From: Pseudomonas sp. TH15
GTDB taxonomy: Bacteria > Pseudomonadota > Gammaproteobacteria > Pseudomonadales > Pseudomonadaceae
Length of the DNA stretch: 64,000 bases
NCBI RefSeq assembly: GCF_016651105.1
Contig: NZ_JAEKEL010000001.1
Span: 2,346,001 to 2,410,000 of the forward strand
Reading direction: 5' to 3'
Positions 52,905-61,577 of this stretch are shown here, piece by piece. Position 1 is the stretch's first letter. Each line of letters starts with the position of its first letter. Position numbers and translations under genes: made by a program. A model generated the notes under the pieces. That model was not told the DNA's origin and did no database searches. It saw only the letters and a list, made by a program, of their open reading frames with translations.

Positions 52905-53513
52905 ATGTTCGACGCAATGCTGCGCATGCAACTCGGCCCGATCATCGAGCGGCTTGCCGAGATGGAGGCGGAGATCGATGACTTGCACCGACGCGCCGAG
53001 AGTTTTTGTCGCATCGGCATTTGCCAGTCAGTCGATGCCGCCAGCAATACCTGCCAGGTCAGTCACGGTGGCTTGTTGACGCCCGCTATCAAATTCTTCA
53101 ACCCGAGTGCCGGCGCGCAAAGCGAGTCGCGGATTCCAACGGTGGGCGAGCAGTGCCTGCTGTTCAACTACGGCAGTGGCGAAAGCGGTGCGCAATCGGT
53201 GGCGTTGTTCGGCTTGAACAGCGACCGGTTTCCACCCGCCGCGACGGTGCCGACGCTGACCCGTCGAGTGCATCAGGACGGCAGCGAAAGCGGCTACGAC
53301 GACGCCACTCATATCCTGCACTGGCAGAACGGCCCGGCAGCTTTCAGCGGTTCTCGCGAGTCGCTTGCAATGAATATCGGCCCGGCGCAACTGACGATGA
53401 CGCCGCAGCTGATCACCCTGCAATTGGGTGTCGTCGGCCTCACCATTGACGCTTCGGGCGTGCACTTCAGCGGCCCATTGGTCGATCACCAGGGCCGCGT
53501 CATCAGCCCCTGA
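52905..53513 (+). CDS. Baseplate assembly/spike protein V (P2 gpV-like)
   Basis: Forms the central spike that pierces the target outer membrane. The 202-residue protein has the gpV-type OB domain start (FCRIGICQSVDAASNTCQVS) and a C-terminal region of short beta repeats (LITLQLGVVGLTIDASGVHF), as expected for a trimeric beta-helical spike. It starts 3 bases after the preceding stop and is followed by W. Confidence 0.88.
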   Translation: MFDAMLRMQLGPIIERLAEMEAEIDDLHRRAESFCRIGICQSVDAASNTCQVSHGGLLTPAIKFFNPSAGAQSESRIPTVGEQCLLFNYGSGESGAQSVALFGLNSDRFPPAATVPTLTRRVHQDGSESGYDDATHILHWQNGPAAFSGSRESLAMNIGPAQLTMTPQLITLQLGVVGLTIDASGVHFSGPLVDHQGRVISP

Positions 53514-53527
53514 TTCAAGAGCCTTCC

Positions 53528-53860
53528 ATGATCGGAATCGATAGAGACAGCGGGGCCACGGTCGACGACTGGCTGCAGTTTGTGCAGCGCGCGACCCGGG
53601 CCCTGACCACGCCGCTGGGCACCCGGCAAAAACGGCCTTTGTACGGATCGCTGATCCCCACGCTGTTGGGGCAGAACCTCGGCGATGACGTCCTGCTTTT
53701 GGCGCAGAGCCATGCGGCGCAAGCGTTCTATAACAAGCAAAACGGCATCGATGATTTTCAGCCGCAAGTGATCGTCGCCAGCCGTCAGGGCGCCGGTCTG
53801 CTGCTGCGTTTCGCCGGCACCTGGAAAAATCGCCAACAGACTTTCGAGGTTGTGACATGA
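53528..53860 (+). CDS. Baseplate protein W (gp25-like)
   Basis: A small wedge component of the contractile-tail baseplate. The 110-residue protein has the gp25/W pattern: MIGIDRDSGATVDDWLQFV, an Arg-Pro-rich middle with GTRQKRPLYGS, and a beta-strand C-terminal half. It overlaps J by 4 bases. Confidence 0.9.
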   Translation: MIGIDRDSGATVDDWLQFVQRATRALTTPLGTRQKRPLYGSLIPTLLGQNLGDDVLLLAQSHAAQAFYNKQNGIDDFQPQVIVASRQGAGLLLRFAGTWKNRQQTFEVVT

Positions 53861-54852
53861 GCATGTTGATTCCCGGCCAGAACCAATTGGCCGAACCCTC
53901 GCTGATCACCGTTGAGGCTTTCGAAGAACTGCTCGCCGAGTTCAAGACGTTCGTCATCGAATACGTCGGTGCGCGAGCGCCGGACAGCGCAGCGAAACTC
54001 AAGACCAGCCTGGAAAACGAAAGCGAGTTGCTGACAATGGCGCTCGAGGCCTTCTGTGTTCGGCTGCAAACCCACGAACGCAAATACAACGCTCGCATCA
54101 AGCAGATGCTGGCGTGGTGGGCGACCGGCAGCAACCTCGATGCGCGCTTGGCGGACATGGGCCTGGAGCGACAGTTGCTCGATCCGGGCGACCCGGCGGC
54201 CTTCCCGCCGGTGCCAGCGATTTATGAAAGTGATGACGACGCTCGTCTGCGTTATTACCTGGCGCCGCACGCCCCGGCAGCGGGCTCGCGGATGCAGTAT
54301 CGCCGCGAAGTCTTCACCCTTGGCGAACGGCCGACGGTCAAAGTCGAATCCACCGATGCCGGTGTAGTCAACGTCACTTACACCTTCAACCCGGACGGCC
54401 TCGCTGCGCAGGTCAAGGACGGCAATGGCCGCCGCACCGCGCCCGGCGAAGTGCAGGTCACGGTACTGTCGCGCGACGGCGATGGCACGCCTTCCGAGGC
54501 GTTGCTTGAAGGTGTCCGCCAACACTTCGCCCGGCCGGATGTGCGCCCTGAAACCGACCTCGTCACCGTGCAGGCCGCCGACATTCAGCGCTATAAAATC
54601 CGCGTCGTCGCCAAGATCAATTCCGGCCCTGATTCGGGCCTGACCAAGGTCGCTGCGCAACACCAGTTGCAGGCCTATGCCGACAGTTGTCATCGCCTCG
54701 AAGGCCGGGTCGATCCGAGCTGGATCGACTACACGCTGCACAGCGCCGGCGCCGTGCAATTGCAGATTGTTGAACCGCTGACGCCGGTTGTGTGCAGCGC
54801 TTTTCAAGCGCCGTACTGCACATCAGTTGAAGTCGAGGTGCTGACCCTATGA
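53857..54852 (+). CDS. Baseplate protein J (P2 gpJ-like)
   Basis: A baseplate wedge protein that links the fibre hub to the sheath. The 331-residue protein has the gpJ/Mu gp47 pattern of an N-terminal helical segment (VEAFEELLAEFKTFVIEYV), DPAAFPPVPAIYESDDD and later PGEVQVTVLSRDGDGTPSEAL. The ATG overlaps W and the stop overlaps I. Confidence 0.92.
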   Translation: MSMLIPGQNQLAEPSLITVEAFEELLAEFKTFVIEYVGARAPDSAAKLKTSLENESELLTMALEAFCVRLQTHERKYNARIKQMLAWWATGSNLDARLADMGLERQLLDPGDPAAFPPVPAIYESDDDARLRYYLAPHAPAAGSRMQYRREVFTLGERPTVKVESTDAGVVNVTYTFNPDGLAAQVKDGNGRRTAPGEVQVTVLSRDGDGTPSEALLEGVRQHFARPDVRPETDLVTVQAADIQRYKIRVVAKINSGPDSGLTKVAAQHQLQAYADSCHRLEGRVDPSWIDYTLHSAGAVQLQIVEPLTPVVCSAFQAPYCTSVEVEVLTL

Positions 54853-55484
54853 GTGAGCAAATTCAGCGCCCGACGCTGCTGCCGGCCAACAGCTCAGCCC
54901 TCGAACGAGGACTGGATCTGGGCTTCGGCGCTTTGCTGGATCGCATCGCGCCGCCGTTTCCCGAGCTTATGAATCCGAGTGAAACGCCTGTCGCGTTTTT
55001 GCCGTATCTGGCAGCGGATCGCGGCGTCGCCGAATGGAGCACCGCCGCACCGGAAGCGGAAAAACGCCTCACCGTCGAACTCGCCTGGCCCACCGCGCGC
55101 CAGGCCGGCACTCGCAAGGCACTGGAAAACGCCGCCAAGGGTTTGCAACTGCGCCCGGAGATCCGCGCCTGGTACGAGCAAACGCCACTAGGCACGCCCT
55201 ACAGCTTTTCCGTGCGTGCCTTCAGCGACCAACCCTACAGCGAAGAAATCGACGCCCGTCTCGACCGACGCCTGGCTGATGCCAAAAGCGAACGCGATGT
55301 GCTGTCGGTCTCGGTCGGGCTGAGCGCATTCGGCAGTCATTACATCGGCGCAGCGACATTTTGCGGCGAACTGACCACGGTTTATCCGGTGTTCATCGAA
55401 GGGCTCGAAACCTCGGGAGAGGCGTTCCTGGCTGCTGGCATGTACACCGTCGAAACATCCACTATTTATCCTCAGGGGGCCTGA
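54849..55484 (+). CDS. Tail protein I (P2 gpI-like)
   Basis: A baseplate component that joins J to the fibre. The 211-residue protein has LLPANSSALERGLDLGFGALL and LPYLAADRGVAEWS, both typical of gpI proteins. It overlaps J (ATGA) and is immediately followed by the fibre gene. W-J-I-fibre is the P2 order. Confidence 0.92.
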   Translation: MSEQIQRPTLLPANSSALERGLDLGFGALLDRIAPPFPELMNPSETPVAFLPYLAADRGVAEWSTAAPEAEKRLTVELAWPTARQAGTRKALENAAKGLQLRPEIRAWYEQTPLGTPYSFSVRAFSDQPYSEEIDARLDRRLADAKSERDVLSVSVGLSAFGSHYIGAATFCGELTTVYPVFIEGLETSGEAFLAAGMYTVETSTIYPQGA

Positions 55485-58196
55485 ATGGCTGACTATTACA
55501 CCCTGCTCACCAACGCAGGGATTGCCTACGAAACGGCGTGCAAGGCCGCGGGCACGCCGATCAAGTTGACGCAGATTTCTGTCGGCGATGGCGGCGGCTC
55601 GGTCTACAACCCGGCCGCGACCGCCACGGCGCTGAAACGCGAAGTCTGGCGCGGGCCGCTCAATGCACTCTTCCAGGACGAGAAGAACCCGAGTTGGCTG
55701 CTCGCCGAAGTGACCATCCCTCCTGACGTTGGCGGCTGGTACGTGCGTGAGGCCGGGTTGTGGACCGACACTGGCGTTCTCTACGCCATCGTTAAATATC
55801 CGGAGTCGTTCAAACCGGTGTTGGCTACATCAGGCTCGGGGAAAGAGTTTTACATTCGCTCGATCTTCGAGACTAGCAATGCATCGCTGGTGACGTTGTT
55901 GATTGATGACACGGTGGTTAAAGCCACACGTGCCTGGGTCATGAGTTACCTCGCGGAAGAGCTTGGCAAACTGGATGGCAAGCAATCGGTGCGCGTCGCG
56001 GCCTCTACCAACATCGTATTGAACGGTGCGCAACAGATTGACGGTGTGGCTGTGATTGCTGGCGACCGCGTGTTGCTGCCGAATCAGACGCTGGCCAAGG
56101 ACAACGGCCTGTGGATCGTTGCCAACGGCGACTGGGTGCGGGCGACCGATGCCAACAGCAGCGCCAAGGTTACGCCGGGCCTGACGGTCATGGTGGAGGA
56201 GGGCACGGCCAACGGTGATTCGCTGTGGCACCTGACCACCAATGCGCCGATCACCCTCGGCACTACCGCGCTGACCTTCAAGATGCTGGCAGGGCGCACC
56301 GGGATTGCTGCCGGTACTTACAAGAGTCTGACTGTTGACGAATATGGCCGGGCGACTGCCGGGGCGAATCCCGAGACGCTGGCCGGGTTTGGCATCAAGG
56401 ATTCGTACACCAAGGCTGAAGTTGAGGCGCTGATCGCCAAGGCATCGGCGTTGCCGGTGGGTTCGATTGTTGCGTTCCCGGTTGACTCGCCACCGCCGGG
56501 TTTTCTGGAGCTGGATAACAGCGTCAAGAGCAGCGCAACTTACCCAGACTTGAGCGCTTATCTGGGCGGCAAGTTCAACAAGGGTGATGAGGGTGTTGGC
56601 AATTTCCGGTTACCTGAAGCTCGCGGGGAATTCTTGCGCGGCTGGGATCATGGGCGTGGGGTTGATGTTGGTCGGGATTTGGGCAGTGTTCAGGCTGACA
56701 TGCTAAGGGCGCATACGCATTCGACATCGTATTCGGGAAGCGAAATTGTTCAGGCGAATAGTGCCGGTGTGCCTGTTTCAAATTGGCGGGCAGCCCAAGG
56801 CGTAACCGGAAGCACTGGTGGAACTGAAACACGGCCGCGCAACATCGCCGTCATGTGGTGCATCAAAGCCTGGAATGCCCCGGTCAATCAGGGAACCATC
56901 GATGTAGCCGCACTGGCCAAGGAAGTCGAACGACTTAAATCCGCCGTTCCGGTTGGCGCTGTTCTGGCGTTCCCGACAGGAATCGTAGCTCCCGGTTATC
57001 TGGAGCTGGATGGCAGTGTGCAGAGCATTGCGACCTATCCGGATCTAGCCGCTTTTCTCGGTACCACTTACAACAAGGGCAATGAGGGCGCCGGGAATTT
57101 CCGGTTGCCTGAGTCACGCGGTGAATTCTTGCGTGGCTGGGATCATGGACGTGGTGTGGATACAGGACGTGGCATTGGTAGTTGGCAAGCTGACGACAAT
57201 AAATCCCACATACATGCGACAACTTACGATGTCATCGCCGATATTTTCGCGGCTGGAGACGTCAGACGAAATTATCTACAGCAGTACAATAATACTGACG
57301 ATGTCGTAACCAAAGCATCGGGTGGAGCAGAGGCACGACCTCGAAACATTGCAGTCATGTGGTGCATCAAAGCCTGGAACGCCCCGGTCAACCAAGGAAG
57401 TATCGATATCGCCGCACTGGCGACTCTCGTCGATATGCTGAGTTTGAACGGACCTGTTGTTGGGTCCATGCGGGGCGACAGGATGTCGGTACCGTTAGCC
57501 TCAGCAACTGCGACGTTCAATGTCGATGAAGTCGTTGTCGGAGATGCGAACGGCAGAACCAAAACGCTGCGTAATTTCAGTAAGCCGATTGATCTTTCTG
57601 CCGTTATCAAAGGCTTGGGCTCCATGGATGTTGGTGCAACCCCTGCGCCTGGCTACCTCGCACTTTATGCGCTTTACAATCCCGAAACCAAAGTTTCAGG
57701 GATTGCGGCAGTCAATGCTACGACTGTACTTGCGCCTGTCATGTACAACGGTGACTCTGCTGCGCTTGCGGGGTTCACCTTCTCGGCGCTGGTAAGTGTG
57801 TGGCCAACGAACGCTAACGGCCAGTTTGTGATTGGGCGACAAGAGGCTGGGCTCTTCACTTACACGGGGGGACCTGTATTCGTCACGACTGGCGGTCGCT
57901 CTGATTATTCACCGTTTACCATCGGCAGTAGCGTTCCGCTGAATGCAAAGCGCTGCCAGGGGAGTTATTCGATTCGAAACTCAATGTCAGGCGTAAATTC
58001 TTATGCGGGTTTAGGCGGTGTTTCAGGAATTGGCTCCGTCGGGATAAGCAGTAACCCTTCTGCTGGCTCTGGCGGTGGCGTGCAAAGTGCGTTCCCACTG
58101 ATCCCGTTAACAACGCCGCAGACGCTTCATTACGTGCTCTCCGCTACTAGTGGCGTGGCGACCTTTGAAGTGGTTATCACCGGATACACAATCTAA
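55485..58196 (+). CDS. Tail fibre with two tandem collar modules
   Basis: The receptor-binding fibre, which sets the killing range. The 903-residue protein has an N-terminal phage tail-fibre domain (DUF3751-type; MADYYTLLTNAGIAYETAC to about 160) that fixes it to the baseplate. A beta-rich shaft runs from about 165 to 300. Two collar-type repeats of about 165 residues follow (from about 322 and 487), both beginning PVG..(A/V)FP and sharing GEFLRGWDHGRGVD and RPRNIAVMWCIKAWNAP. The unique C-terminal part (about 650-903), rich in Ser, Gly and Thr, is the likely tip. G+C drops in the second half. Confidence 0.92.
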   Translation: MADYYTLLTNAGIAYETACKAAGTPIKLTQISVGDGGGSVYNPAATATALKREVWRGPLNALFQDEKNPSWLLAEVTIPPDVGGWYVREAGLWTDTGVLYAIVKYPESFKPVLATSGSGKEFYIRSIFETSNASLVTLLIDDTVVKATRAWVMSYLAEELGKLDGKQSVRVAASTNIVLNGAQQIDGVAVIAGDRVLLPNQTLAKDNGLWIVANGDWVRATDANSSAKVTPGLTVMVEEGTANGDSLWHLTTNAPITLGTTALTFKMLAGRTGIAAGTYKSLTVDEYGRATAGANPETLAGFGIKDSYTKAEVEALIAKASALPVGSIVAFPVDSPPPGFLELDNSVKSSATYPDLSAYLGGKFNKGDEGVGNFRLPEARGEFLRGWDHGRGVDVGRDLGSVQADMLRAHTHSTSYSGSEIVQANSAGVPVSNWRAAQGVTGSTGGTETRPRNIAVMWCIKAWNAPVNQGTIDVAALAKEVERLKSAVPVGAVLAFPTGIVAPGYLELDGSVQSIATYPDLAAFLGTTYNKGNEGAGNFRLPESRGEFLRGWDHGRGVDTGRGIGSWQADDNKSHIHATTYDVIADIFAAGDVRRNYLQQYNNTDDVVTKASGGAEARPRNIAVMWCIKAWNAPVNQGSIDIAALATLVDMLSLNGPVVGSMRGDRMSVPLASATATFNVDEVVVGDANGRTKTLRNFSKPIDLSAVIKGLGSMDVGATPAPGYLALYALYNPETKVSGIAAVNATTVLAPVMYNGDSAALAGFTFSALVSVWPTNANGQFVIGRQEAGLFTYTGGPVFVTTGGRSDYSPFTIGSSVPLNAKRCQGSYSIRNSMSGVNSYAGLGGVSGIGSVGISSNPSAGSGGGVQSAFPLIPLTTPQTLHYVLSATSGVATFEVVITGYTI

Positions 58197-58205
58197 GGAG
58201 CGTTT

Positions 58206-58730
58206 GTGGAAATTTTTGTGCAGTTCACTGATAGCGATCAGCTCGCGATACGGTCCGTGTTTGGTGAGAACCAATGCGATGAAGAGGTTTGGCCCAATCA
58301 GGGTGTGGTCAAAGAAGATGATCCGCGCTATCTCGCTTGGCTCGTCATGCATACGCTATTGGACCCTGAGCTACCAACGACAGCAGAGCTGATCACCGCT
58401 GAACGCTACAAACGCGAAGCGGTAGGTATCAACGTCGACAGTTTGTTGATCGATACCACGCGAGATAGCCAAGCTCTGATTGCCAGCATGGGTTTGTCTG
58501 TAGTCCTTGATCCTGAATACCGCTGTAATTTCAAAACAGTGAGAGGATTCGTCGAGATCGGTGCTCCGCGAATTATCGACATCGCGAAGGCGGTGCGGAC
58601 GCACGTACAAGCCTGTTTTGATCGGGAGAAAACGTTGCTTGAAGCCGTCTCTGCGGGGACCTATCGCGACGAAATGCTCGCTGAAGGCTGGCCGGACTCG
58701 TCGTCGCCTGATTCTGAAAATCTAAGATAA
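58206..58730 (+). CDS. Tail-fibre chaperone-like protein (DUF4376-type), GTG start
   Basis: A 174-residue protein that directly follows the fibre gene, where chaperones are normally found. Its C-terminal half (ERYKREAVGINVDSLLIDTT ... AKAVRTHVQACFDREKTLLEAV) fits the DUF4376 pattern common in tail-fibre assembly proteins. GTG at 58206 is preceded by TAAGGAG, in which the fibre stop codon forms part of the ribosome site, so the two are coupled. Lower G+C than the baseplate genes links it to the fibre's history. Confidence 0.75.
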   Translation: MEIFVQFTDSDQLAIRSVFGENQCDEEVWPNQGVVKEDDPRYLAWLVMHTLLDPELPTTAELITAERYKREAVGINVDSLLIDTTRDSQALIASMGLSVVLDPEYRCNFKTVRGFVEIGAPRIIDIAKAVRTHVQACFDREKTLLEAVSAGTYRDEMLAEGWPDSSSPDSENLR

Positions 58731-58754
58731 ACGCCCCGAACCCCGGGGCGTTTT
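58730..58754 (+). terminator. Intrinsic terminator after the fibre chaperone gene
   Basis: AACGCCCCG-AACC-CCGGGGCGTTTTC directly at the stop codon. It separates the baseplate/fibre unit from the sheath/tube unit. Confidence 0.85.
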
Positions 58755-58785
58755 CTTGTCCGCCCAACAATATTCAACACCCGCC

Positions 58786-58808
58786 AAGCCCCTCCCCACG
58801 AGGGGCTT
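58786..58808 (+). terminator. Second hairpin before the sheath genes
   Basis: AAGCCCCT-CCCCACG-AGGGGCTT, with a short T-run (TTTCC). It lies 24 bases before the small gene ahead of the sheath; it may end read-through or act as a 5' stabiliser. Confidence 0.6.
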
Positions 58809-58831
58809 TCCCGTTTATGGAGAAACGAAAA

Positions 58832-59017
58832 ATGGCAACCCGCCAAACCTACACCGTGCTCGTTCCATTCCCCACCGGCGGTGGGCACTGGTCGAGCGTC
58901 GGTCAAGACCTTGATCTGCTCGACGTCGAGGCCAGTGCCTTGCAGTTCGCCGGTCGACTGGAACTGAAAACTCCCTCCACTCAGGCCAAAAAGGCCGCTG
59001 CCAAGAAGGCTGACTAA
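58832..59017 (+). CDS. Small tailocin protein of unknown role, before the sheath
   Basis: A 61-residue protein starting MATRQTYTVLVPFPTGGGHW, with a Lys/Ala-rich C-terminal tail (KKAAAKKAD). GGAGAAACG is its ribosome site. It lies 2 bases before the sheath ATG. I have no family for it; the compact, basic-tailed sequence suggests a small structural or assembly part. The frame could also begin five codons earlier. Confidence 0.7.
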   Translation: MATRQTYTVLVPFPTGGGHWSSVGQDLDLLDVEASALQFAGRLELKTPSTQAKKAAAKKAD

Positions 59018-59019
59018 CC

Positions 59020-60186
59020 ATGGCTGAGGTTTTGAACTTCGAGCACAACGGCATTACCGTCAATGCCACTGAATCCCCCGAGGCCATGGGTGGTCTGGGT
59101 GACAACGTCATCGGTCTGGTCGGCACCGCGCCGAAGGCCGATCCGCTGATTCCGCGTAACGCGCCGTTCCGTATCAACAGCTTCACCACCCACGCGTTGC
59201 TCGATCCGACCGGTTCGGAAGAGGGCACCCTGTACCACGCGGTTTACCAGATTCTCAAAGTGGTCAAGGTGCCGGTGTACGTGGTGATCGTCGAAGCGGG
59301 CGCGACCCCGGCCGACACCGTTAACGCAGTGATCGGCGGCGTCGAGCCGGCGACCGGCCGCAAGCTCGGTCTGGCCGCGCTGGGCAGTGTCCCGGAAGAC
59401 CTGACCATCATCGGCGCGCCGGGCTTCACCGGCACCAAAGCGGTGGCCAGCGAGTTCGCCTCGTTCGGCAAGCGCATCAAGGCCCGTGTGGTGCTGGACG
59501 GCAAGGACGCTTCGGTCGCTGATCAAGTGCTGTACAGCCAGGAGCTGGGCGGCGCCGACCTCGGTTTCGACCGTTGCCTGGTGGTGCATAACATGCCGGC
59601 CGTGTATTCGAAAGCGGCGAAGAAAAACGTCTTTCTGTCGCCTTCCAGCCTGGCGATTGCCGCGCTGGCCAAGGTCAAGCAATGGGAGAGCCCGGGCAAC
59701 CAGGTGACCTATGCCGAAGACGTGTCGCGGGTCGTCGAGTACAACATTCTCGACACCTCCACCGAAGGCGATCTGCTTAACCGCTACGGCGTCAGCTACT
59801 ACGCCCGCACCGTGCTCGGCGGCTTCTCTTTGCTGGGTAACCGCTCGATCACCGGCAAGTTCATCAGCTACGTCGGTCTGGAAGATGCGATCAGCCGCAA
59901 GCTGGTCAAGGCCGGCCAGAAAGCCATGGCCAAGAACCTCACCAAGTCGTTCATGGATCAAGAGGTCAAGCGCATCAACGACTGGCTGCAGACCCTGGTC
60001 GCCGACGAAACCATTCCTGGCGGCAGCGTCTATCTGCACCCGGAACTCAACAGCGTCGAGAAGTACAAGAACGGCACCTGGTACGTGGTCATCGACTACG
60101 GCCGCTACGCGCCGAACGAACACATGGTTTATCAACTCAACGCCCGCGATGAAATCATCGAGCAGTTCCTGGAGGACGTTCTCTAA
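59020..60186 (+). CDS. Contractile tail sheath protein FI
   Basis: Forms the contractile outer sheath. The 388-residue protein (P2 FI is similar in length) begins MAEVLNFEHNGITVNATES and has the sheath core IIGAPGFTGTKAVA and the late FMDQEVKRINDWLQTLVADE, with a C-terminal strand region (NARDEIIEQFLEDVL) that links neighbours. It overlaps FII by one base. Confidence 0.95.
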   Translation: MAEVLNFEHNGITVNATESPEAMGGLGDNVIGLVGTAPKADPLIPRNAPFRINSFTTHALLDPTGSEEGTLYHAVYQILKVVKVPVYVVIVEAGATPADTVNAVIGGVEPATGRKLGLAALGSVPEDLTIIGAPGFTGTKAVASEFASFGKRIKARVVLDGKDASVADQVLYSQELGGADLGFDRCLVVHNMPAVYSKAAKKNVFLSPSSLAIAALAKVKQWESPGNQVTYAEDVSRVVEYNILDTSTEGDLLNRYGVSYYARTVLGGFSLLGNRSITGKFISYVGLEDAISRKLVKAGQKAMAKNLTKSFMDQEVKRINDWLQTLVADETIPGGSVYLHPELNSVEKYKNGTWYVVIDYGRYAPNEHMVYQLNARDEIIEQFLEDVL

Positions 60187-60692
60187 TGTTTACCAACCGC
60201 GTAAGACAGGCCATCGCGGCCACCCTGCAAGGCCTGCCGTTGTCGGCGACCGTTGAGGAATTCACTCCGCCGAAGATCGAATTCGACGTGGAAGAAATGC
60301 GTGGCGGCCGCTTCATCGTCGAAGAAATGGCCAAGGGCGGCAAAGCCCTTAACGCCAAGCTGACCCTGCAAGGCATGGGCACAGAAGTCATGCTCGCACT
60401 GGGTGTGAAGCTGGGCGACGACATCCTGCTGAACGTGCGTGAAGCCGGTCAGGACCAGGACGGCAATACCTGGTTCACCTACCACACCGTCGGCGGCAAG
60501 CTGAAATCCCTGGAAGAAACCGCAGTGAAGATGGGTGAGAAACCCAAAACCAACCTCGAACTGTCCTGCCGCACCTACAACCGCCTGGAAAACGGCGTGC
60601 CGGTGATCGACATCGACGTGCGCACCCAGAAGTTCGTGCTCAACGGCGTCGACATCCTCGGTGATGCCCGCCGTGCGGTGCTGATGCCGTAA
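60186..60692 (+). CDS. Tail tube protein FII
   Basis: The inner tube, made of stacked hexameric rings. The 168-residue protein resembles P2 FII (FTPPKIEFDVEEMRGGRF; AKGGKALNAKLTLQGMG). The overlap with FI (TAATG) supports matched translation of sheath and tube. Confidence 0.94.
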   Translation: MFTNRVRQAIAATLQGLPLSATVEEFTPPKIEFDVEEMRGGRFIVEEMAKGGKALNAKLTLQGMGTEVMLALGVKLGDDILLNVREAGQDQDGNTWFTYHTVGGKLKSLEETAVKMGEKPKTNLELSCRTYNRLENGVPVIDIDVRTQKFVLNGVDILGDARRAVLMP

Positions 60693-60714
60693 TCCCTCAC
60701 TGCACCGCAAAACC

Positions 60715-60803
60715 TGTGGGAGCGAGCCTGCTCGCGAAGGCGACGGCGCATTCAACATTTATGTGCCAGACACACCGCTTTCGCGAGCAAGCTCGCTCCC
60801 ACA
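60715..60803. repeat. REPIN inside the tailocin cluster
   Basis: TGTGGGAGCGAGCCTGCTCG and CGAGCAAGCTCGCTCCCACA are inverted, with GCGAAGGCG / CGCTTTCGC inside. It is the same REP family as elsewhere in the genome, here between the tube gene and the tail assembly gene. Confidence 0.9.
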
Positions 60804-60867
60804 CTGAGGCCGGTTGACTGGCCTACCTATGCAACACCCCTCTCAAGAATCACCAAGGAATTCATTC

Positions 60868-61449
60868 ATGTCGTGGATGCCACCCAAGCATGATTTGCTG
60901 TCGCCGATCACTGGCGATGACGGCTCGCAGATCGAACAGATCCAGCTCAAACCGCTGTTCTACGCCGCGCAAAAAGAAGCGCTGGAACGTGCCGGTGATG
61001 ACGAAGACGATCAGTTCTTCGAACTGGCGCTGCTCGCCACCGGCCTGTCGGTCAAGGAACTCGACCAGCTCAAGCGCCCGGACTATGTGAGCATCGCCCA
61101 GTACGTGCACGAGATGTCGACCCGTCCGACGGCGTACTTCCTCGATCAGGTCGAAGACGCGGAAAAATCCGCCGATCCCGATCAGATCCAGCTGCTGCAA
61201 CCGCTTGCTGTCACCGGCCGCACCGTCACCTCGCTGAGCCTGGAAATGCCCGTGCTGCGCGCCACCAAAGTGATGAAAAAACTGAAAACGGCCAAGGAAC
61301 GCGCCGAGTTCATCACTGCTCATTGCGCTGGCCTGATGATCCCCGATCTGGCCCAACTGACCGTCCCGGACTGGACGCAATTGCAGGTGCGCATAGACGA
61401 TTTTTTAAACCAGCCGGCGGCCTACTTTCGGAACGCGACATCGAAGTAA
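60868..61449 (+). CDS. Tail assembly chaperone E (short form)
   Basis: A tail assembly chaperone that coats the tape measure before the tube is built. The 193-residue protein (from MSWMPPKHDLLSP, ribosome site CCAAGGAA) lies between tube FII and the tape measure, the same place as P2 gene E. The open frame could start at 60814, but that segment overlaps the REPIN-FII spacer. A -1 slippery site at 61401-61410 allows a longer product. Confidence 0.88.
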   Translation: MSWMPPKHDLLSPITGDDGSQIEQIQLKPLFYAAQKEALERAGDDEDDQFFELALLATGLSVKELDQLKRPDYVSIAQYVHEMSTRPTAYFLDQVEDAEKSADPDQIQLLQPLAVTGRTVTSLSLEMPVLRATKVMKKLKTAKERAEFITAHCAGLMIPDLAQLTVPDWTQLQVRIDDFLNQPAAYFRNATSK

Positions 61450-61571
61450 TCCTCGATATCGTCCCGCTCATTTACCCGGTAAGTGAGGCGGAGATTCTGG
61501 AATGGGACGCCGAAAAGGCGTTGCGCCGCTACGACATAGCGATCACTCGCCTTGGCGTGAAACAGGAGTAG
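60868..61571 (+). CDS. Tail assembly chaperone E+E' (frameshift product)
   Basis: A -1 shift at 61401-61410 would join the first 180 codons of E to the frame that ends at 61571, giving about 234 residues. The added part begins KPAGGLLSERDIEVILDIV and is rich in acidic residues. In P2 and lambda-like phages the short and long chaperones are made in a fixed ratio by such a shift. The extension ends 6 bases before the tape measure gene. Confidence 0.85.
61401..61410 (+). promoter_or_regulatory. Slippery site for programmed -1 frameshift
   Basis: The E reading frame is GAT TTT TTA AAC. Both T TTT TTA and T TTA AAC are X XXY YYZ heptamers in phase with it, so slippage by one base can take place at either. 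I could not identify a convincing pseudoknot downstream; a short stem (ATCGA / TCGAT) is near 61440. Confidence 0.85.
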
Positions 61572-61577
61572 AGCGGC

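Noticed and set aside
61323..61571. Independent gene starting at an ATG inside E
   Set aside because: No ribosome site and the first 28 codons overlap E. The frame joins E through an in-phase slippery site, so it is the E' extension.
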